A stretch of DNA of 64,000 nt from Halopseudomonas sabulinigri (GTDB lineage: Bacteria; Pseudomonadota; Gammaproteobacteria; Pseudomonadales; Pseudomonadaceae), in contig DRHT01000052.1 in NCBI GenBank assembly GCA_011053055.1, forward strand, positions 16,502-80,501, given 5' to 3'. Shown one piece after another: positions 17,898 through 26,399 of this stretch (its first letter is position 1; each line of letters opens with the position of its first letter). A program made the position numbers and the translations under genes. The notes under the pieces are model-generated. The model saw only the letters and a list, made by a program, of their open reading frames with translations. It ran no database searches and was not told the origin of the DNA.

Positions 17898-18710
17898 ATG
17901 TCTACTAAACTTATGCCGACCGTCTTTCTGCCTCACGGCGCAGGTCCCTGCTTCTTTATGGAGTGGGAGCCTGCTGATACCTGGCAACGCATGGAGACCT
18001 GGTTGCGCGAGTTACTGCCAACACTGGGCGTTAAGCCCCGCGCGCTGCTGGTGATCTCTGCCCATTGGGAAGAGCCGGTTTTTACCCTGAACAGCCAGCC
18101 CGCTCCTGGGCTGCTGTATGACTACTACGGGTTTCCTGCGCATACTTACCAGTTGCAATGGCCGGCACCGGGAGCGCCCGAGCTGGCAACTCAGGTGGCT
18201 GGATTGCTTGACGAAGTGGGTTTAGCGGTTGCCACCGATCATCAACGTGGGTTTGATCACGGCGTTTTCGTACCGCTTAAATTGGTCTGCCCCCAGGCTG
18301 ATATTCCGGTACTGCAGCTATCGCTGCGGGCGGATATGGATGCCGCTGCACATATCGCTTTAGGTCAAGCCCTAGCACCGATGCGTGAACAGGGTGTACT
18401 GATTATCGGTAGTGGCATGAGCTTTCACAACATTTCGTTGATGCGCGCGAATTTGGCCAAATCTAACCCCGCGGGGCAAGTATTCGATGAATGGCTGGCC
18501 GAGGCGGTGACCTTGCCTGAGGTTGAGCGCAACCAAGCTCTTACGGACTGGCTGCAGGCGCCCGGCGCACGCTTGGCGCACCCGGATGCTGAACACCTCT
18601 TGCCGTTGCATGTGGTTACTGGCGCGGCAGGTGTTGATGTTGGTGTTGTGGCTTTCCGCGAAGTGGTAATGGGGGTGCCGTTGGCGGGGTATGTATTTGG
18701 TGGGCACTAG
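17898..18710 (+). CDS. Extradiol ring-cleavage dioxygenase, DODA/YgiD type (LigB family)
   Basis: A 270-residue class III extradiol dioxygenase-like protein (LigB superfamily), related to plant DOPA 4,5-dioxygenase and E. coli YgiD. Expected metal ligands are the His of LPHGAG near the N-terminus, the His of VISAHWEEP, and a His further on in GFDHGVFVPL. The C-terminal part has IGSGMSFHNI, another conserved active-site loop. The enzyme would cleave a catechol-type ring beside the hydroxyl pair with non-haem iron, or zinc in some YgiD-like members. GAGGAG is eight bases before the ATG. It is co-transcribed with doxX. The natural substrate is unknown, since many members are orphan detoxification enzymes. 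Confidence 0.9.
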   Translation: MSTKLMPTVFLPHGAGPCFFMEWEPADTWQRMETWLRELLPTLGVKPRALLVISAHWEEPVFTLNSQPAPGLLYDYYGFPAHTYQLQWPAPGAPELATQVAGLLDEVGLAVATDHQRGFDHGVFVPLKLVCPQADIPVLQLSLRADMDAAAHIALGQALAPMREQGVLIIGSGMSFHNISLMRANLAKSNPAGQVFDEWLAEAVTLPEVERNQALTDWLQAPGARLAHPDAEHLLPLHVVTGAAGVDVGVVAFREVVMGVPLAGYVFGGH

Positions 18711-18999
18711 GGTTCGTCATTTGTTGTGCTGAGCTATTTTTCAAGAGCAGTGAATAGGTTCATTGGAGGTTTCGCCTAGGGCCCCCCAACTGCGCGGCCC
18801 TGAGGATTTGCTGCGTTGCTCGATCTGCCGGGAGTGTGCGTAAACTCGTCGCGCGGCTTCTCAGGCGGGGACTTTGGGGCCGTGCATTCGGTTGGTTTTG
18901 GGGTAAGACTGGAGGTCAAAAATCTGTACGGACTGGAGGAGAGCCCTCCAGTGAGCCAGTTGACTCCAATCCATGATACTCCGCGAGGATGGACTATTT

Positions 19000-19785
19000 A
19001 TGACGAGCCAAAGTGCCGATGTGCAACTGCGCGACCCGGGGTTGCAAGCCGCGCTGTGTGCGGCCCAGCGGGTGGTGGTTTTCAGTGGCGCGGGGGTATC
19101 GGCGGAAAGCGGTATAGCAACCTTTCGCGATAGCCTGATTGGGCTTTGGCAGAATTTTGACCCCGCTCGACTGGCCACAGTGGCAGCCTTTGAGCAGGAC
19201 CCGGAACTGGTCTGGGGCTGGTACGAGTGGCGGCGTATGCAAGTATTGGCCGCGCAGCCGAACGCGGCGCATCTGGCCATCGCGGCGTTGGCGAACACTA
19301 ACCTTGAGTTGACGGTGATTACGCAGAACGTGGATGACCTACACGAGCGTGCGGGCAGTGCCCAGGTGTTGCACCTGCACGGGAGCTTGCATCAGCCGCG
19401 GTGCCATGCGTGTGGGGAGGCGCACCGATTGCCGCCTGAGGCGCCTCGCGAGCCGACCGGTGGGCGTCGGTTGTCGCCGCCGATCTGTGCGCACTGTGCC
19501 GGCATGGTGCGTCCAGGCGTTGTCTGGTTTGGTGAGGCTTTACCGGAGCACAGCTTGCAGCAAGCGTTTGAGACTGCTGCGGACTGTGATCTGTTACTGT
19601 CGGTGGGCACCTCAGGTGTGGTTTACCCTGCGGCTCAAGTCCCGGAAATCGCGCTGCGCTCGGGAGCTGCGGTTATTCATATCAATCCGCAACGTCAACT
19701 GCTAGGTATCGGTAGGGAATGGGCGCTGGCAGGGCCGGCAGCCGAGTGGATGCCGAGACTGGTCAAAACGTTGTTGAGCAGGTGA
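19000..19785 (+). CDS. NAD-dependent protein deacylase, sirtuin class III (CobB/SIRT5-like)
   Basis: A 261-residue Sir2 enzyme that removes acyl groups from lysine using NAD. The NAD-binding motif is GAGVSAESGIATFR (residues 30-43), followed by QNVDDLHERAG and the catalytic His in LHLHGSLHQ. Two Cys pairs, CHAC and CAHC, make the zinc site. The Tyr-x-x-Arg signature WYEWRR marks class III sirtuins, which prefer succinyl and malonyl lysine and correspond to SIRT5 and E. coli CobB. The ATG at 19000 was preferred over one nine codons upstream because GAGGA lies before it, but both are possible. The nnrS gene begins 58 bases downstream on the same strand. Confidence 0.93.
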   Translation: MTSQSADVQLRDPGLQAALCAAQRVVVFSGAGVSAESGIATFRDSLIGLWQNFDPARLATVAAFEQDPELVWGWYEWRRMQVLAAQPNAAHLAIAALANTNLELTVITQNVDDLHERAGSAQVLHLHGSLHQPRCHACGEAHRLPPEAPREPTGGRRLSPPICAHCAGMVRPGVVWFGEALPEHSLQQAFETAADCDLLLSVGTSGVVYPAAQVPEIALRSGAAVIHINPQRQLLGIGREWALAGPAAEWMPRLVKTLLSR

Positions 19786-19843
19786 GCCCTCGAATGTGCG
19801 CCTTCAGCTACTCTGCGCTGTGTAAGACTCCAATGAGATACCC

Positions 19844-21013
19844 ATGAAACCAATTGTATTGTCCGTGTTTAATCTGGCCTTCAGGCCTTTCTTTCTGCTT
19901 GGCAGTTTACTGGCCCTGCTCGGCGTGGCGCTTTGGGTATCGGCGCTCAGCGGTCATCCCTTAGGTGATCAGCCAGTGGGTGGCTGGCTGGTGTGGCATC
20001 AGCACGAACTGGTTTTTGGTTTCACCGGCGCCATCATCGGTGGCTTCCTGTTAACCGCGGTACAAAGCTGGACGGGTCGACCGGGGCTAGCCGGCTTCCC
20101 TTTAGCGTTGCTGGTCCTGTTGTGGTTGCTGGGTCGTATAAGCTGGTTTCAATCAATCCCGCCGGTGTTGTTGCTGGTGCTTAATCTGTCGTTTTTGCTG
20201 GGCGTGGCGGTAGTCATGGCCCGCATGTTGTGGGCGGTCCGACAGGCGCGTAATTATCCAATTGTGCTGGTGTTGCTGCTCCTAACCGGCGTGCAAGGTA
20301 TGCAGCTATACGGCGTCGCTAGTGGCGATTATGCATTGGCACAACGTGCTGTGCTGGCGGCTATCTGGCTAGTGGCGGCAATGATGGGTTTGATTGGCGG
20401 GCGGGTAATTCCCTTTTTTACCCAGCGCGGCTTGGGCCATGAGCAGGGCGTTAGTGCGTGGCCTTGGTTGGACTGGGCGCTGCTGTTGGGTAGCGTGTTG
20501 GTTGCGGTATTGTTCGCTCTAGGCTTTGCACTGTACCCCCATCCGTTGACCGGCCTGCTATTTGGGCTCCTGGCGGCGGGGCACATGGTGCGTCTGCTGC
20601 GCTGGTTTAGTCCGGCGTTACTGCGAGTTCCACTGTTGTGGTCCCTGCATCTGGCCTATGCCTGGATGGTGCTGGCCTTCGCAGGTGCGGCGTTGTGGCA
20701 GTGCGGCTGGCTGACGAACTTAAGTACGCTGGTGCATGCGCTGACTGTGGGCGGCATTGGCGGCATGATTCTGGCCATGCTGGCGCGGGTAACACTAGGG
20801 CATACGGGACGAGCGCTGACGTTACCGCGCGGCTTTGTCGCGGCGCTGGTGCTGATTAATTTAGCGGCAGTGGTGCGGGTTTTTGGCGTTGATCTTTGGT
20901 ACTTGCCGTCGCTATGGCTGGCGGCGGTAAGTTGGAGTGCAGCTTTTGGGCTGTATCTGATCGTTTATGGACCAATGCTGCTACGCCCCAGACCAGACGG
21001 TAAGGCAGGCTAA
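19844..21013 (+). CDS. nnrS: NnrS family haem-copper membrane protein
   Basis: A 389-residue polytopic membrane protein with about twelve hydrophobic segments. The N-terminal FNLAFRPFFLLG and the histidine-bearing WHQHELVFGFTGAIIGGFLLTAVQSWTG are the best-known marks of NnrS, and GGRVIPFFTQRG and TVGGIGGMILAMLARVTLGHTGR are further conserved stretches. NnrS binds haem and copper and protects against nitric oxide stress, often under NO-responsive control. No denitrification gene is present in the window. The strong hairpin right after the stop can terminate the transcript. The upstream sirtuin gene is close enough to be co-transcribed, which is an unusual partner. Confidence 0.92.
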   Translation: MKPIVLSVFNLAFRPFFLLGSLLALLGVALWVSALSGHPLGDQPVGGWLVWHQHELVFGFTGAIIGGFLLTAVQSWTGRPGLAGFPLALLVLLWLLGRISWFQSIPPVLLLVLNLSFLLGVAVVMARMLWAVRQARNYPIVLVLLLLTGVQGMQLYGVASGDYALAQRAVLAAIWLVAAMMGLIGGRVIPFFTQRGLGHEQGVSAWPWLDWALLLGSVLVAVLFALGFALYPHPLTGLLFGLLAAGHMVRLLRWFSPALLRVPLLWSLHLAYAWMVLAFAGAALWQCGWLTNLSTLVHALTVGGIGGMILAMLARVTLGHTGRALTLPRGFVAALVLINLAAVVRVFGVDLWYLPSLWLAAVSWSAAFGLYLIVYGPMLLRPRPDGKAG

Positions 21014-21043
21014 ACAGGCAGCAGCATGACAGCTGCTGCCTGT
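21014..21043. terminator. Perfect 12-bp hairpin between convergent genes
   Basis: ACAGGCAGCAGC (21014-21025) and GCTGCTGCCTGT (21032-21043) pair perfectly around a six-base loop, beginning at the base after the nnrS stop codon. There is no U-run, so it may act as an mRNA 3'-end stabiliser or a weak terminator for nnrS and for the convergent small gene. Confidence 0.6.
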
Positions 21044-21052
21044 GCAAATAAC

Positions 21053-21331
21053 TCAAACGTAGGACTGATTGCCAAAACCACGCGGCAGCCGCTGCGGGCC
21101 CTTGATCTCTGCCAAACGGTTGCTCCACGCGGCACGCCAAGCGCTGGAATGTGTGTGCTCGTTTTTGCGTGCAGCTCTGCGCGCGGCGTTACGTTGGTCT
21201 TTACGTGCTTGCTTGTACACGTCGGTATTACGGCAGTTGCGGCATTTGACCTTGTTCAGAGTGGTGCTGCTTGTGAGGTCGCCTTCGCGGCCACAGGCAA
21301 GATGTCCGTCGTGCATGAAATGCGTAATCAT
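21053..21331 (-). CDS. Small Cys/Arg-rich protein of unknown function
   Basis: A 92-residue basic protein that I do not recognise. The N-terminal 35 residues contain His and Cys placed like a small zinc ribbon (HLACGRE, then KCRNCRNT), with a 20-residue spacer between the first Cys and the Cys pair. The rest is Arg/Ala-rich and helical (ARKDQRNAARRAARKNEHTH), then a short Trp-containing tail. AAGGAG is nine bases before the ATG, a good ribosome site that supports a real gene. It could be a nucleic-acid-binding protein, judging only from charge and the Cys pattern. It stands alone, convergent with nnrS and in the same direction as the Cache gene further right. Confidence 0.65.
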   Translation of the reverse strand: MITHFMHDGHLACGREGDLTSSTTLNKVKCRNCRNTDVYKQARKDQRNAARRAARKNEHTHSSAWRAAWSNRLAEIKGPQRLPRGFGNQSYV

Positions 21332-21464
21332 GGGTACTTCTCCTTGTTATTGACTGTGGAGCCGACAGCGCGTGCACATGGATTCGGCACTTTTCTGTGG
21401 CACTGTTGATATGGACCTGCGCGCTTCGCTTAGGTTCGCAGAGGTGGCGTTTAATGAGACCTGT

Positions 21465-21510
21465 GCAACAAAAAACCGGCCTATAAATGCGGGCCGGTTT
21501 TTGTTGTTGC
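21465..21510. terminator. Rho-independent terminator, bidirectional
   Basis: ACCGGCC and GGCCGGT arms with a loop of about ten bases are embedded in a longer dyad (GCAACAAAAAA before, TTTTTGTTGTTGC after). Read on the minus strand it closes the Cache-domain gene, whose stop is 24 bases away. Confidence 0.9.
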
Positions 21511-21533
21511 CGATGGGTTAAAGCCGTTTGGCG

Positions 21534-22412
21534 TTACTCTGCCGCAGGCTCGATCTCTTGGTAGTAACCGACCGCTACCAGATAATCACCCACCTTGCGG
21601 ATCAGCGTTTCTTTCTCCTCGGTTTTACCCGTTACCGGATTAGGCCACTCGTAAGTCACTGAGTTTTCGCCGGCTTCGGCGGCATCGATCAGCTTCTGAC
21701 CCACGCGGATACCGTCCTGGTTTTTCATGTCCGGAAAGTGGATGCCGATCAGGCGACGGTTGTAGCCGTGTGCGACCATGGTTTGGCTGTCGAGGTCAGC
21801 TACGAAGACGTACAAATCATCGCGGTTGAACTCAGGATCCAGACGGTTGACGCGCTCTATGGTGCCTTTGGCATCGGTTTGTACTGCTTGGGCAGCGTCG
21901 TCCAGCAGTTGTTCGGCGGCAGCTGGGCTGGAGCGGTTGACGAAATAACCCACAGCGAATGACTTGTCGTCATACAGTTGATAATAAACGCGCTTGCGCT
22001 CGACCTTGCCGTCACGCCAGTTTTTCCAGCGGTACTCGTCGCTGTGGATCTGCTCTGAATCTGGCTGTTGCAGTGCAGTGGCCAAATGCTGCTTCAGCTC
22101 ATCATCCAGCAGCGGTGAAATATCACGGCCGATCAAGGCGGCAGAAGGGCCGCCGGCGGCGAGCATGTGGCCTTCGCGATCCATGACGTAGACGTACAAA
22201 TCACCATCGGTAAACTCGCCCTGACGACTAAATTTGGCGAAGGCGGTATTGCCTTCCTCTTTGTAAAGGTCGACGGCTTTGTGCAGCAACGCCGAGGCGC
22301 GGGCAGCTTCTTCTTCGTAGCCGGGGGCAACCGACGTATCTGCCATGCTGGTGGTAGATAGCAATGACAGCAGAGCCATCGCAGCAAGCAGGGCGGGGGT
22401 AAATAATTTCAT
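21534..22412 (-). CDS. Exported protein with two single-Cache sensor domains
   Basis: A 292-residue periplasmic protein. The signal peptide is MKLFTPALLAAMALLSLLSTTSMA with cleavage after SMA. Two similar domains follow. In the first, GDLYVYVMDREGHMLAAGG and later FAVGYFVNR show the sCache_2 pattern; in the second the same positions read DDLYVFVADLDSQTMVAHG and YLVAVGYYQE. Cache domains bind small ligands outside the cell. There is no kinase, GGDEF or methyl-accepting part, so the protein probably works as a stand-alone binding protein for another receptor or enzyme. AGAGGA sits six bases before ATG 22412; the in-frame ATG at 22418 abuts that site. It is monocistronic with its own terminator. 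Confidence 0.85.
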   Translation of the reverse strand: MKLFTPALLAAMALLSLLSTTSMADTSVAPGYEEEAARASALLHKAVDLYKEEGNTAFAKFSRQGEFTDGDLYVYVMDREGHMLAAGGPSAALIGRDISPLLDDELKQHLATALQQPDSEQIHSDEYRWKNWRDGKVERKRVYYQLYDDKSFAVGYFVNRSSPAAAEQLLDDAAQAVQTDAKGTIERVNRLDPEFNRDDLYVFVADLDSQTMVAHGYNRRLIGIHFPDMKNQDGIRVGQKLIDAAEAGENSVTYEWPNPVTGKTEEKETLIRKVGDYLVAVGYYQEIEPAAE

Positions 22413-22618
22413 ATGCATTCCTCTGCGGGATTTGAACGTCTTGTTGGACGCATAGATACGCGTCCCTGTTCCAGCTTAGGAGTATACCCAGCTCTGTCTA
22501 GGGTCTGTTGACGTTTCATCGTAACCGCTCTGGCTGGGGCCAATTCGTCTTGGGTCGTGACGGCATAACAGCAGGTCCCGATGGCTGCCGTTATGCGCTG
22601 GAGCAATACCTTCTGGAA

Positions 22619-24016
22619 TTAGAGGTAAATCCGCTGCATCACTTTCTCGTGTTCACGCAGTAGAGTGGGAATCTGATGATCGATCAGACGTCCCTCGGCC
22701 ACCCGCATACGGCCATTGACCCAACTGTGACTGGTGGTGAAAGGGCCACACATGATGAGTGCGGCAAGTGGGTCACGCTGGGTGCCTGCAAAAGACAGGT
22801 GCTCGGTGCTCACGGCAATGATGTCTGCGCTCATGCCGGCAGCCAGATAACCGATGTCATCCCGCCCGAGCAATCTAGCACCGCCACGGGTGGCCATTTC
22901 CAGCGCTTCGCGGGCCGATAGCGCGCCCGGATCGCCACCGAAACCGCCGCGCCCACCGGGTGCTTCCGAGCCGTAGCGCGCGGGCGCAACGCGCTGGAGC
23001 AACTGGGCCAAACGAGCCTCCAGAAAAAGATTGCTGGAGTCATTGGATGCGGAGCCGTCCACGCCCAGGCCCACCGGTACGCCGGCATCGAGCATCTGTC
23101 GTACTTTGGCGATGCCCTGACCGCAACGCATATTGGCGCTTGGGCAATGGGTAACGCCGGTTCCGGTTTGTGCAAAGAGGGCAATCTCGGCGTCATCCAG
23201 AAAAATGCCATGCGCGAACCAAACGTCGTCGCCAATCCAATCGACCGATTCGGCGAAGGCAACCGAGCGCATACCGTAGATCTGCTGGCAGTACTCCTCT
23301 TCGTCCAGCTCTTCCGCCAGATGCGAATGCAGGCGCACGCCAGGGTACTTGCGCGCCAGTTGCGCGGCGTCCTTCATCAGTCCGGGGGTAACCGAGAATG
23401 GGGAACAGGGCGCCAGGGTGATGCGCAGCATCGATTGCGCTGCCGGGTCGTGATAGCGCTGAATCAGGCGTTCAGCGTCACGCAGTATGTCTTCTTCTTT
23501 CTCCACGCAGTTATCCGGCGGCAGCCCGCCCTGGCTCTGGCCGCGTGACATAGCGCCGCGCGAAGCGTGGAAGCGAATACCCATTTCGTCGGCTGCGGCG
23601 ATCTGACTATCGAGCGTTGAGCCGTTGGGCAACATGTACAGATGGTCTGCTGCGGTGGTGCAGCCGGACAGCAGCAACTCGGCCATGGCGACCTTACTGC
23701 TGACGTGAATGGCATTGTCGTCGAGCTTGGCCCAGATCGGGTACAGCGTATTCAGCCAGGTAAACAGCTCGTCATCCTGCGCCATCACACGGGTGAGGTT
23801 CTGATACATGTGGTGGTGGGTATTGACCATGCCGGGCATCACCACGTGGCCGCGCAGATCGTGTGTCTGCGTGACGGCGATATCCGGTTTGTCGGCGCTG
23901 GCGCCCACCCAGAGGATGGTGTTGCCGTCGATCAAAATGGCGCCGTCGCGGATTTCGCGGCGCTGATCGTCAAAGGTGGCGAGGTAATCGATATGGTCGA
24001 GTAGTTGAATGCTCAT
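22619..24016 (-). CDS. 8-oxoguanine deaminase (amidohydrolase superfamily)
   Basis: A 465-residue amidohydrolase of the TrzN/guanine deaminase group. The metal site is visible as PGMVNTHHHMYQNL, a His in VRLHSHLAE, a His in WFAHGIFLDD and an Asp in VGLGVDGSASND. This fits the cytosolic 8-oxoguanine deaminase characterised as Pa0142 in P. aeruginosa, which converts 8-oxoguanine to uric acid. A guanine or triazine hydrolase specificity cannot be excluded without comparison. The ATG at 24016 (MSIQLLDH) begins the first beta strand; a longer version adds thirteen residues without similarity. The upstream intergenic region is unusually long (about 400 bases). No purine transporter or xanthine dehydrogenase is adjacent. 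Confidence 0.8.
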   Translation of the reverse strand: MSIQLLDHIDYLATFDDQRREIRDGAILIDGNTILWVGASADKPDIAVTQTHDLRGHVVMPGMVNTHHHMYQNLTRVMAQDDELFTWLNTLYPIWAKLDDNAIHVSSKVAMAELLLSGCTTAADHLYMLPNGSTLDSQIAAADEMGIRFHASRGAMSRGQSQGGLPPDNCVEKEEDILRDAERLIQRYHDPAAQSMLRITLAPCSPFSVTPGLMKDAAQLARKYPGVRLHSHLAEELDEEEYCQQIYGMRSVAFAESVDWIGDDVWFAHGIFLDDAEIALFAQTGTGVTHCPSANMRCGQGIAKVRQMLDAGVPVGLGVDGSASNDSSNLFLEARLAQLLQRVAPARYGSEAPGGRGGFGGDPGALSAREALEMATRGGARLLGRDDIGYLAAGMSADIIAVSTEHLSFAGTQRDPLAALIMCGPFTTSHSWVNGRMRVAEGRLIDHQIPTLLREHEKVMQRIYL

Positions 24017-24413
24017 GGCTGTGCCTTGTTCAGTGCCAGCCGGCGTGGCTGACATGCAGTCGTATCCGCCAGCGCGTGGGCGATGGCGGTGCAGAGGTTG
24101 TTCAAGTTGGGTGCGTTACGAGGCTGCAGGTCAGCTGAGCTGAAAGGGGAAGGCGGTTTCCTGCCAATGCGGCACATAGCACGCCTGCCAAGCCGCGCGG
24201 CGCAGGCGGTCGGCGTTGGCATTAAGCAGAGTGCTCAGGGAGGAATTCATGTTGCTTGGAGTCCGATTAGTTCATGGGGTGCTAGGCAGCAGAAAATAAC
24301 CAGCAAGGGTTATGCCAGCGTGGGAGTACGTGACGGCAAGATCACCCGCACGGATCTCTGGAACGACAGCGCCTAGTGGATACTCGCTCTTTAGGTCGCA
24401 AAGCCCTGAGCCG
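24017..24413. other. Intergenic region with two unassigned short reading frames
   Basis: No established gene was recognised here. On the minus strand, 24132-24250 could encode a 39-residue peptide (begins MNSSLSTLLNANADRLRR, ends TAFPFQLS) upstream of the deaminase gene, but its ribosome site is weak. On the plus strand, a frame ending at the TAG near 24376 reads YASVGVRDGKITRTDLW and then NDSA, which looks like the C-terminal end of a lost protein. Both are low-confidence observations. Confidence 0.35.
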
Positions 24414-25244
24414 TTAGGGTTGGCGTGCGATGTGCGTTGGCGATAAATGCTCGGGTAGGTCGCCAAAAGCGCTAGGGGTAACGCCGAGGTGCTTGCGAAA
24501 GGCAGCAATGAAGGCCGAGGTGGAATCGTAGCCGCAGGCCAATGCCACGTCTGTTACCCGCTCGCCTTGCTGCAAGAGGGGTAGGGCGCTGAGTAACCGC
24601 AGGCGCTGGCGCCAGGCGCGAAAGCTGAGGCCGGTATGTTGCTGGAATAAGCGGGTTAATGTCTTTTCTGACAGCCTCAGTTGATCTGCCCAGTCGCCCA
24701 GCTTCTGCGGCAGATCGGGGGTTTGATACAGCGCTTCGCAGAGTGGTTGCAGACGCGGATCGGCCGGCCAGGGTAGATACAACCCGGTTTCTGCGGCGGC
24801 TTGCAGTTGGTCCAGTAGTACGCAGACCAGACGACCGTCGGCACTCTGCTCATCGTACTCGGCGGGCAAGCCGCCAAACTGGCTGATCAACTCACGGGTC
24901 AACGGGTTGATTTCCAGTACTTTGCAATGGCTGGCTGCCCAGGGGATGGCGCTGCGTTCAATATACAGGCTGCGCATTTCGGTGGCGGGCGAGCTGATGA
25001 CCGCGTGCGGCAAATCGGGTGGTACGAGGATTGCTCGTTGCGGTGGTGCAATAAAACGCCCGCGCTGAGTATGTACCGAAAGCACCCCGCGAATTGCGTA
25101 GGATAATTGTGCCCAAGGATGGCTATGCCACTCCGTTGCGGCGCTGCGCTGCAGTGACTCTACGCGGGCGTAGAGTGGCCTCGGCAAGCTGCCTAGGGCG
25201 GGTACCGCACGATGGATTGGCAAGCTTTGTCCGTTTTTCGACAT
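24414..25244 (-). CDS. AraC family regulator with N-terminal cupin domain
   Basis: A 276-residue regulator. The N-terminal half is an AraC-type cupin (TEWHSHPWAQLSYAIRGVLSV, then PPQRAILVPPDLPHAV), and the C-terminal 100 residues carry the two HTH units (LRLSEKTLTRLFQQHTGLSF and VALACGYDSTSAFIAAFRKHLG) ending in the complete GVTPSAFGD segment. The ATG at 25244 (MSKNGQSL) is preferred over a start thirteen codons upstream on position relative to the cupin. It is divergent from the SBF transporter gene (93 bases between starts) and is probably its regulator. The effector is unknown. Members of this cupin-AraC group often control a neighbouring exporter or enzyme. Confidence 0.9.
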   Translation of the reverse strand: MSKNGQSLPIHRAVPALGSLPRPLYARVESLQRSAATEWHSHPWAQLSYAIRGVLSVHTQRGRFIAPPQRAILVPPDLPHAVISSPATEMRSLYIERSAIPWAASHCKVLEINPLTRELISQFGGLPAEYDEQSADGRLVCVLLDQLQAAAETGLYLPWPADPRLQPLCEALYQTPDLPQKLGDWADQLRLSEKTLTRLFQQHTGLSFRAWRQRLRLLSALPLLQQGERVTDVALACGYDSTSAFIAAFRKHLGVTPSAFGDLPEHLSPTHIARQP

Positions 25245-25337
25245 TGTGTGGTCAGATCGCGTTAGTCGGTCGTTGAGGTACACAGTAGACTGCAGCCTTC
25301 AACAGTGACAAGTCCCATTATAAAAAGAGAGTTGATT

Positions 25338-26327
25338 ATGGCCAGACCACGTTTTCTCCCCGACAACCTCACCCTTTGCCTTATTGCAGTAGTGATCACT
25401 GCCAGCGTATTTCCGGTGCATGGGCAGGTAGCCGTGGCCTTTGATGGGCTTACCAATGCAGCTATTGCGCTGTTGTTCTTCATGCATGGTGCCAAGCTGT
25501 CGCGTGAAGCCATCGTTACCGGCATGACGCACTGGAGACTGCATTTTTTGGTGTTCGCCTGCACCTTCATTCTGTTTCCGCTACTGGGTTTGGCCCTTAA
25601 ACCGGTGCTGGTGCCACTGGTTGGTGATGAGCTGTATTTAGGAATTCTATTTCTATGCGCCTTGCCTGCTACTGTGCAGTCAGCGATTGCTTTCACCTCG
25701 TTGGCTCGTGGCAACGTCGCGGCGGCTGTTTGTAGCGCCGCCACATCAAGCTTGCTGGGTATCTTCGTCACGCCGCTGCTGGTGCTGCTGATGATTGGTG
25801 CGCAGGCCGGAGATTCCAGCACGTTGGACTCCATTGGCAAAATCGTAGTGCAGTTGCTGCTGCCCTTTATCGCCGGTCAGATCGCCCGTCGCTGGATTGG
25901 TGAGTGGGTCACGCGCAATAAGGCTTGGCTGAAGTCGGTGGATCAAGGCTCTATTCTGTTGGTGGTATTCGGTGCCTTTAGTCATGCGGTAGTGGAGGGG
26001 ATCTGGCAGCAGGTGCCACTAGTGCAATTGGCTGGACTGGTGGTGGCGTGTTGTCTGCTGCTGGCGCTGGTACTGTTCATCGTCGCCTTTCTCGCCCGCC
26101 GCGCTGGCTTTAATACCGAGGACCGCATTACCATCCTGTTTGCAGGTTCGAAAAAGAGCCTAGCGACCGGTGTGCCCATGGCGCAGGTGTTGTTTGCCGG
26201 TGGCGCTATCGGCGCGCTGATTCTGCCGCTGATGCTGTTTCACCAGATTCAGTTGATGGTCTGTGCGGTATTGGCGGAGCGTTATGCGCGGCGCCCTGAA
26301 GTGGCGGAGTCAGTAGCTGAAGTGTGA
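25338..26327 (+). CDS. SBF-like (YfeH-type) bile acid:Na+ symporter family transporter
   Basis: A 329-residue membrane protein with about ten predicted spans, of the SBF-like CPA group (PF13593) that includes E. coli YfeH. Typical segments are NAAIALLFFMHGAKLSREAI, LCALPATVQSAIAFTSLARGN (the crossover helix region) and FAGSKKSLATGVPMAQVLF. The family exchanges or co-transports organic anions with Na+; no substrate is established for the bacterial branch. The ATG at 25338 has AGAGAG upstream and starts MARPRFLPDN; an in-frame ATG eleven codons before lacks such a site. It lies opposite the AraC/cupin gene and is followed by a terminator. Confidence 0.88.
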   Translation: MARPRFLPDNLTLCLIAVVITASVFPVHGQVAVAFDGLTNAAIALLFFMHGAKLSREAIVTGMTHWRLHFLVFACTFILFPLLGLALKPVLVPLVGDELYLGILFLCALPATVQSAIAFTSLARGNVAAAVCSAATSSLLGIFVTPLLVLLMIGAQAGDSSTLDSIGKIVVQLLLPFIAGQIARRWIGEWVTRNKAWLKSVDQGSILLVVFGAFSHAVVEGIWQQVPLVQLAGLVVACCLLLALVLFIVAFLARRAGFNTEDRITILFAGSKKSLATGVPMAQVLFAGGAIGALILPLMLFHQIQLMVCAVLAERYARRPEVAESVAEV

Positions 26328-26354
26328 GCTTTCACTTAAGGTGCTAAATCTGCG

Positions 26355-26388
26355 AGGGCTGCTCATTCTGTATGGGCGGCCCTTTTTA
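26355..26388 (+). terminator. Rho-independent terminator after the SBF transporter
   Basis: AGGGCTGC (26355-26362) pairs with GCGGCCCT (26376-26383) with one G-U pair, followed by five T in total. Confidence 0.75.
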
Positions 26389-26399
26389 TTACCGAGTGA

